Origin: Bacteroidota bacterium
GTDB lineage: Bacteria; Bacteroidota; Bacteroidia; Chitinophagales; Chitinophagaceae
Direction of reading: 5' to 3'
Assembly (NCBI GenBank): GCA_013285855.1
Contig: JABDGW010000015.1
Coordinates: forward strand, 1 to 50,454
Length of the DNA: 50,454 nt
Every line of letters begins with the position of its first letter. The first letter of the stretch is position 1. Both the position numbers and the translations under genes were made by a program. The notes under the pieces were generated by a model. The model did not search any database. It saw only the letters and a list, made by a program, of their open reading frames with translations, and was not told the origin of the DNA. This document shows, piece after piece, positions 49,237 to 50,454 of the stretch.

Positions 49237-49908
49237 TTGGAATCTTTATACAAATTAATCAGGGGTTGTATTGAAAGAGACAATAAAAGCCAACAGGTAT
49301 TTTACGAGCATTATTATGGATTTGCTTTAAAAACAGTATTCAGGTATATTTACAGGTACGAAAAAGCAACAGATGTAGTTAACGACAGTTTTGTAAAGAT
49401 CTTTAATAGCCTCGAAAAATTTCAGTTAGCCAAAGAAAAATCTGACACAGAGAAAATTCTGATGGGATGGATGAAGCGCATTTTAATTAATACAGCGATA
49501 GATGAGCTCCGCAAACAACAAGTTGCCCCGGAAATTGGAGAATTGCCGGCTTATATTTGGGAAGAAATGGATAAAAGCCAGAATGCCGATCAAAAAATTT
49601 TATATAAGGAGTTGATTTGTGAAGTTAAACGGTTACCTCCCTCTTACCGAAATGTTTTTAATATGTTTGTTATTGACGGATTTTCGCACAATGAAATTGC
49701 AAGAACATTAGGTATTTCTGAGGGCACTTCAAAATCGGCACTGGCAAAAGCAAAAGCCCAACTAAAGAAATTTTTAGAAAACCGAGTTTCACATAAAAGC
49801 TATGCCATACAAAAAATGATAATCTGGAAGAGTTGTTTCAAAAAGCAGCCAGCGATTATCCTTTGCGAACTGACAATTCCAATTGGGATAGTGTTTCGGC
49901 TGGATTAA
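49237..49908 (+). CDS. ECF sigma-70 family RNA polymerase sigma factor, C-terminus extended by a shift at A6
   Basis: The frame begins at TTG 49237 (no in-frame ATG before it; a TGA lies at 49198). It codes region 2 (FYEHYYGFALKTVFRYIYRYEKATDVVNDSFVKIF, in part) and region 4 (LPPSYRNVFNMFVIDGFSHNEIARTLGISEGTSKSALAKAKAQLKKFL). The conserved part ends near 49790. It then runs a further ~30 residues of no sigma type, past an A6 run (49811-49816), to a stop at 49908. With five A the frame would end at SYAIQK, overlapping the next gene's ATG, the normal arrangement for such pairs. It is either a real homopolymer change, a phase-variable site or a sequencing error. Bacteroidota ECF factors are usually held by a downstream anti-sigma partner, consistent with the next gene. 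Confidence 0.87.
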   Translation: MESLYKLIRGCIERDNKSQQVFYEHYYGFALKTVFRYIYRYEKATDVVNDSFVKIFNSLEKFQLAKEKSDTEKILMGWMKRILINTAIDELRKQQVAPEIGELPAYIWEEMDKSQNADQKILYKELICEVKRLPPSYRNVFNMFVIDGFSHNEIARTLGISEGTSKSALAKAKAQLKKFLENRVSHKSYAIQKMIIWKSCFKKQPAIILCELTIPIGIVFRLD

Positions 49909-50454
49909 ATAATCCTGCAACAAATCCTGTTGCCTCAAAAAGTAAAAGCGTTTTTAAGTATACAGCACTCTTGCTTTTTTTACTTGGAGGTTCGCTAATA
50001 TTTTATAAACTTCAAATTAAAAGCTCCGGTATTGCTTCTAAGGAAGAAAACATAAATACCGGCAGCTCAAAAAAATCAACTCAAACACTTTCTTCCGCAG
50101 CATCGCCAATTATTACTACTCAGATACCTAATAATGGAACTGATCTGACGAATTTTAATCCGGTTAAAAGAAAATATTCTTCTGCCATTGAAGAAAATAA
50201 CTATCAGGCAATTAATACTTCCAATAAAGCGGATAACTTAAAAAAAGAAAAAAGCAATGCAGAATTGCAGAATAATTTGCAATTAAACTCTAACCTAAAT
50301 ACCTCTTTGCAAAATACCGGACAGCCCGCTAAATTAAATAGCTTGTCTGTTACAGGTAAAAATCCAAACATTGCAAATAATCAAAACGTAATTACCAATA
50401 CCAGTAATTCTATTTCTTCAAAAAAGGCAAAACAGCCTATAAAGCTTCAACCAG
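49802..50454 (+). CDS. Anti-sigma/outer-membrane-barrel type protein, start shifted, runs off the window
   Basis: A frame with no stop runs from 49797 to the right edge. After the A6 run it reads DNLEELFQKAASDYPLRTDN and NWDSVSAGL, the N-terminal pattern of the proteins that commonly follow ECF sigma factors in Bacteroidota. Next come a membrane segment (YTALLLFLLGGSLIFYKL) and a long Asn/Ser/Lys-rich periplasmic stretch. The C-terminal beta-barrel expected for this type would lie past the edge. The only sensible ATG (49802, MPYK) is out of frame by one A at 49811-49816; with five A it joins perfectly. It probably binds the sigma factor and responds to envelope signals. Confidence 0.72.

Overview
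The window looks like chromosomal DNA of a Bacteroidota bacterium, most likely a member of the Chitinophagaceae or a close relative. The evidence is AT-rich sequence, no Shine-Dalgarno motifs before start codons, TAnnTTTG-type promoter boxes, a type IX secretion (T9SS) C-terminal sorting domain, DUF418 membrane proteins, an ECF sigma factor followed by an anti-sigma/outer-membrane-type gene, and interspersed short-word repeats (AACTATGAAC / AAAGTCAAAAGTC type) that I associate with this group. The family assignment is inference.

Layout. (1) 1-2.8 kb: a putative NTP-dependent conflict (immune) module. It has an nSTAND-type P-loop NTPase cut by the left edge, a SIR2-like protein with a C-terminal adaptor-like domain, and a divergent small protein with a similar domain at its N-terminus. 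(2) 2.8-25.4 kb: mostly core chromosome. It holds a secreted sugar-dehydrogenase-like protein, an acyltransferase, hldD-purL, a serine hydrolase, two DUF418 membrane proteins (one frameshifted, one without a clear start), rodA-mrdA, an aminotransferase, mtgA, a LysE-type exporter, purK-purE, an aldehyde dehydrogenase and a surface alpha-amylase-like enzyme. (3) 25.5-35.8 kb: a disturbed tRNA-Leu locus holding a GIY-YIG gene and a 9.7-kb integrated element. (4) 36-39.4 kb: an MFS sugar transporter and a SusA-like GH13 enzyme, probably the rest of the maltodextrin locus begun by the amylase at 23.4 kb. (5) 39.4-50.4 kb: a lipoprotein, a GumN-like protein, an Lhr-type helicase, a glutamine amidotransferase-like protein, a DHA2 exporter, a STAS protein, clpC, and an ECF sigma factor with its partner, whose start is shifted at an A6 run.

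The best candidate for an undescribed system is the element at 25831-35535. It is bounded by a 17-bp direct repeat from the 3' end of tRNA-Leu(CAA) and begins with a tyrosine recombinase. It encodes a VirE_N/PriCT/SF3-helicase-like replication protein. Right after that gene lies an array of 11 copies of ATCTACA or its complement, four of them spaced exactly 21 bp apart, which I read as an iteron origin. Between recombinase and replication gene is a block of small membrane-anchored proteins, including a peptidoglycan-binding-like protein and a membrane-tethered muramidase-like enzyme. Two element proteins share an IGxIFSPxF motif, and two carry the same ~64-residue domain, once fused and once free. 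I see no relaxase, Zot ATPase, terminase or recognisable capsid protein. It could be a phage satellite, an integrative plasmid, or a small virus with an unrecognised capsid.

Second in interest are the conflict module, the split and duplicated tRNA-Leu locus with a palindrome in its T loop, and the invasion of coding and flanking sequence by short-word repeats.
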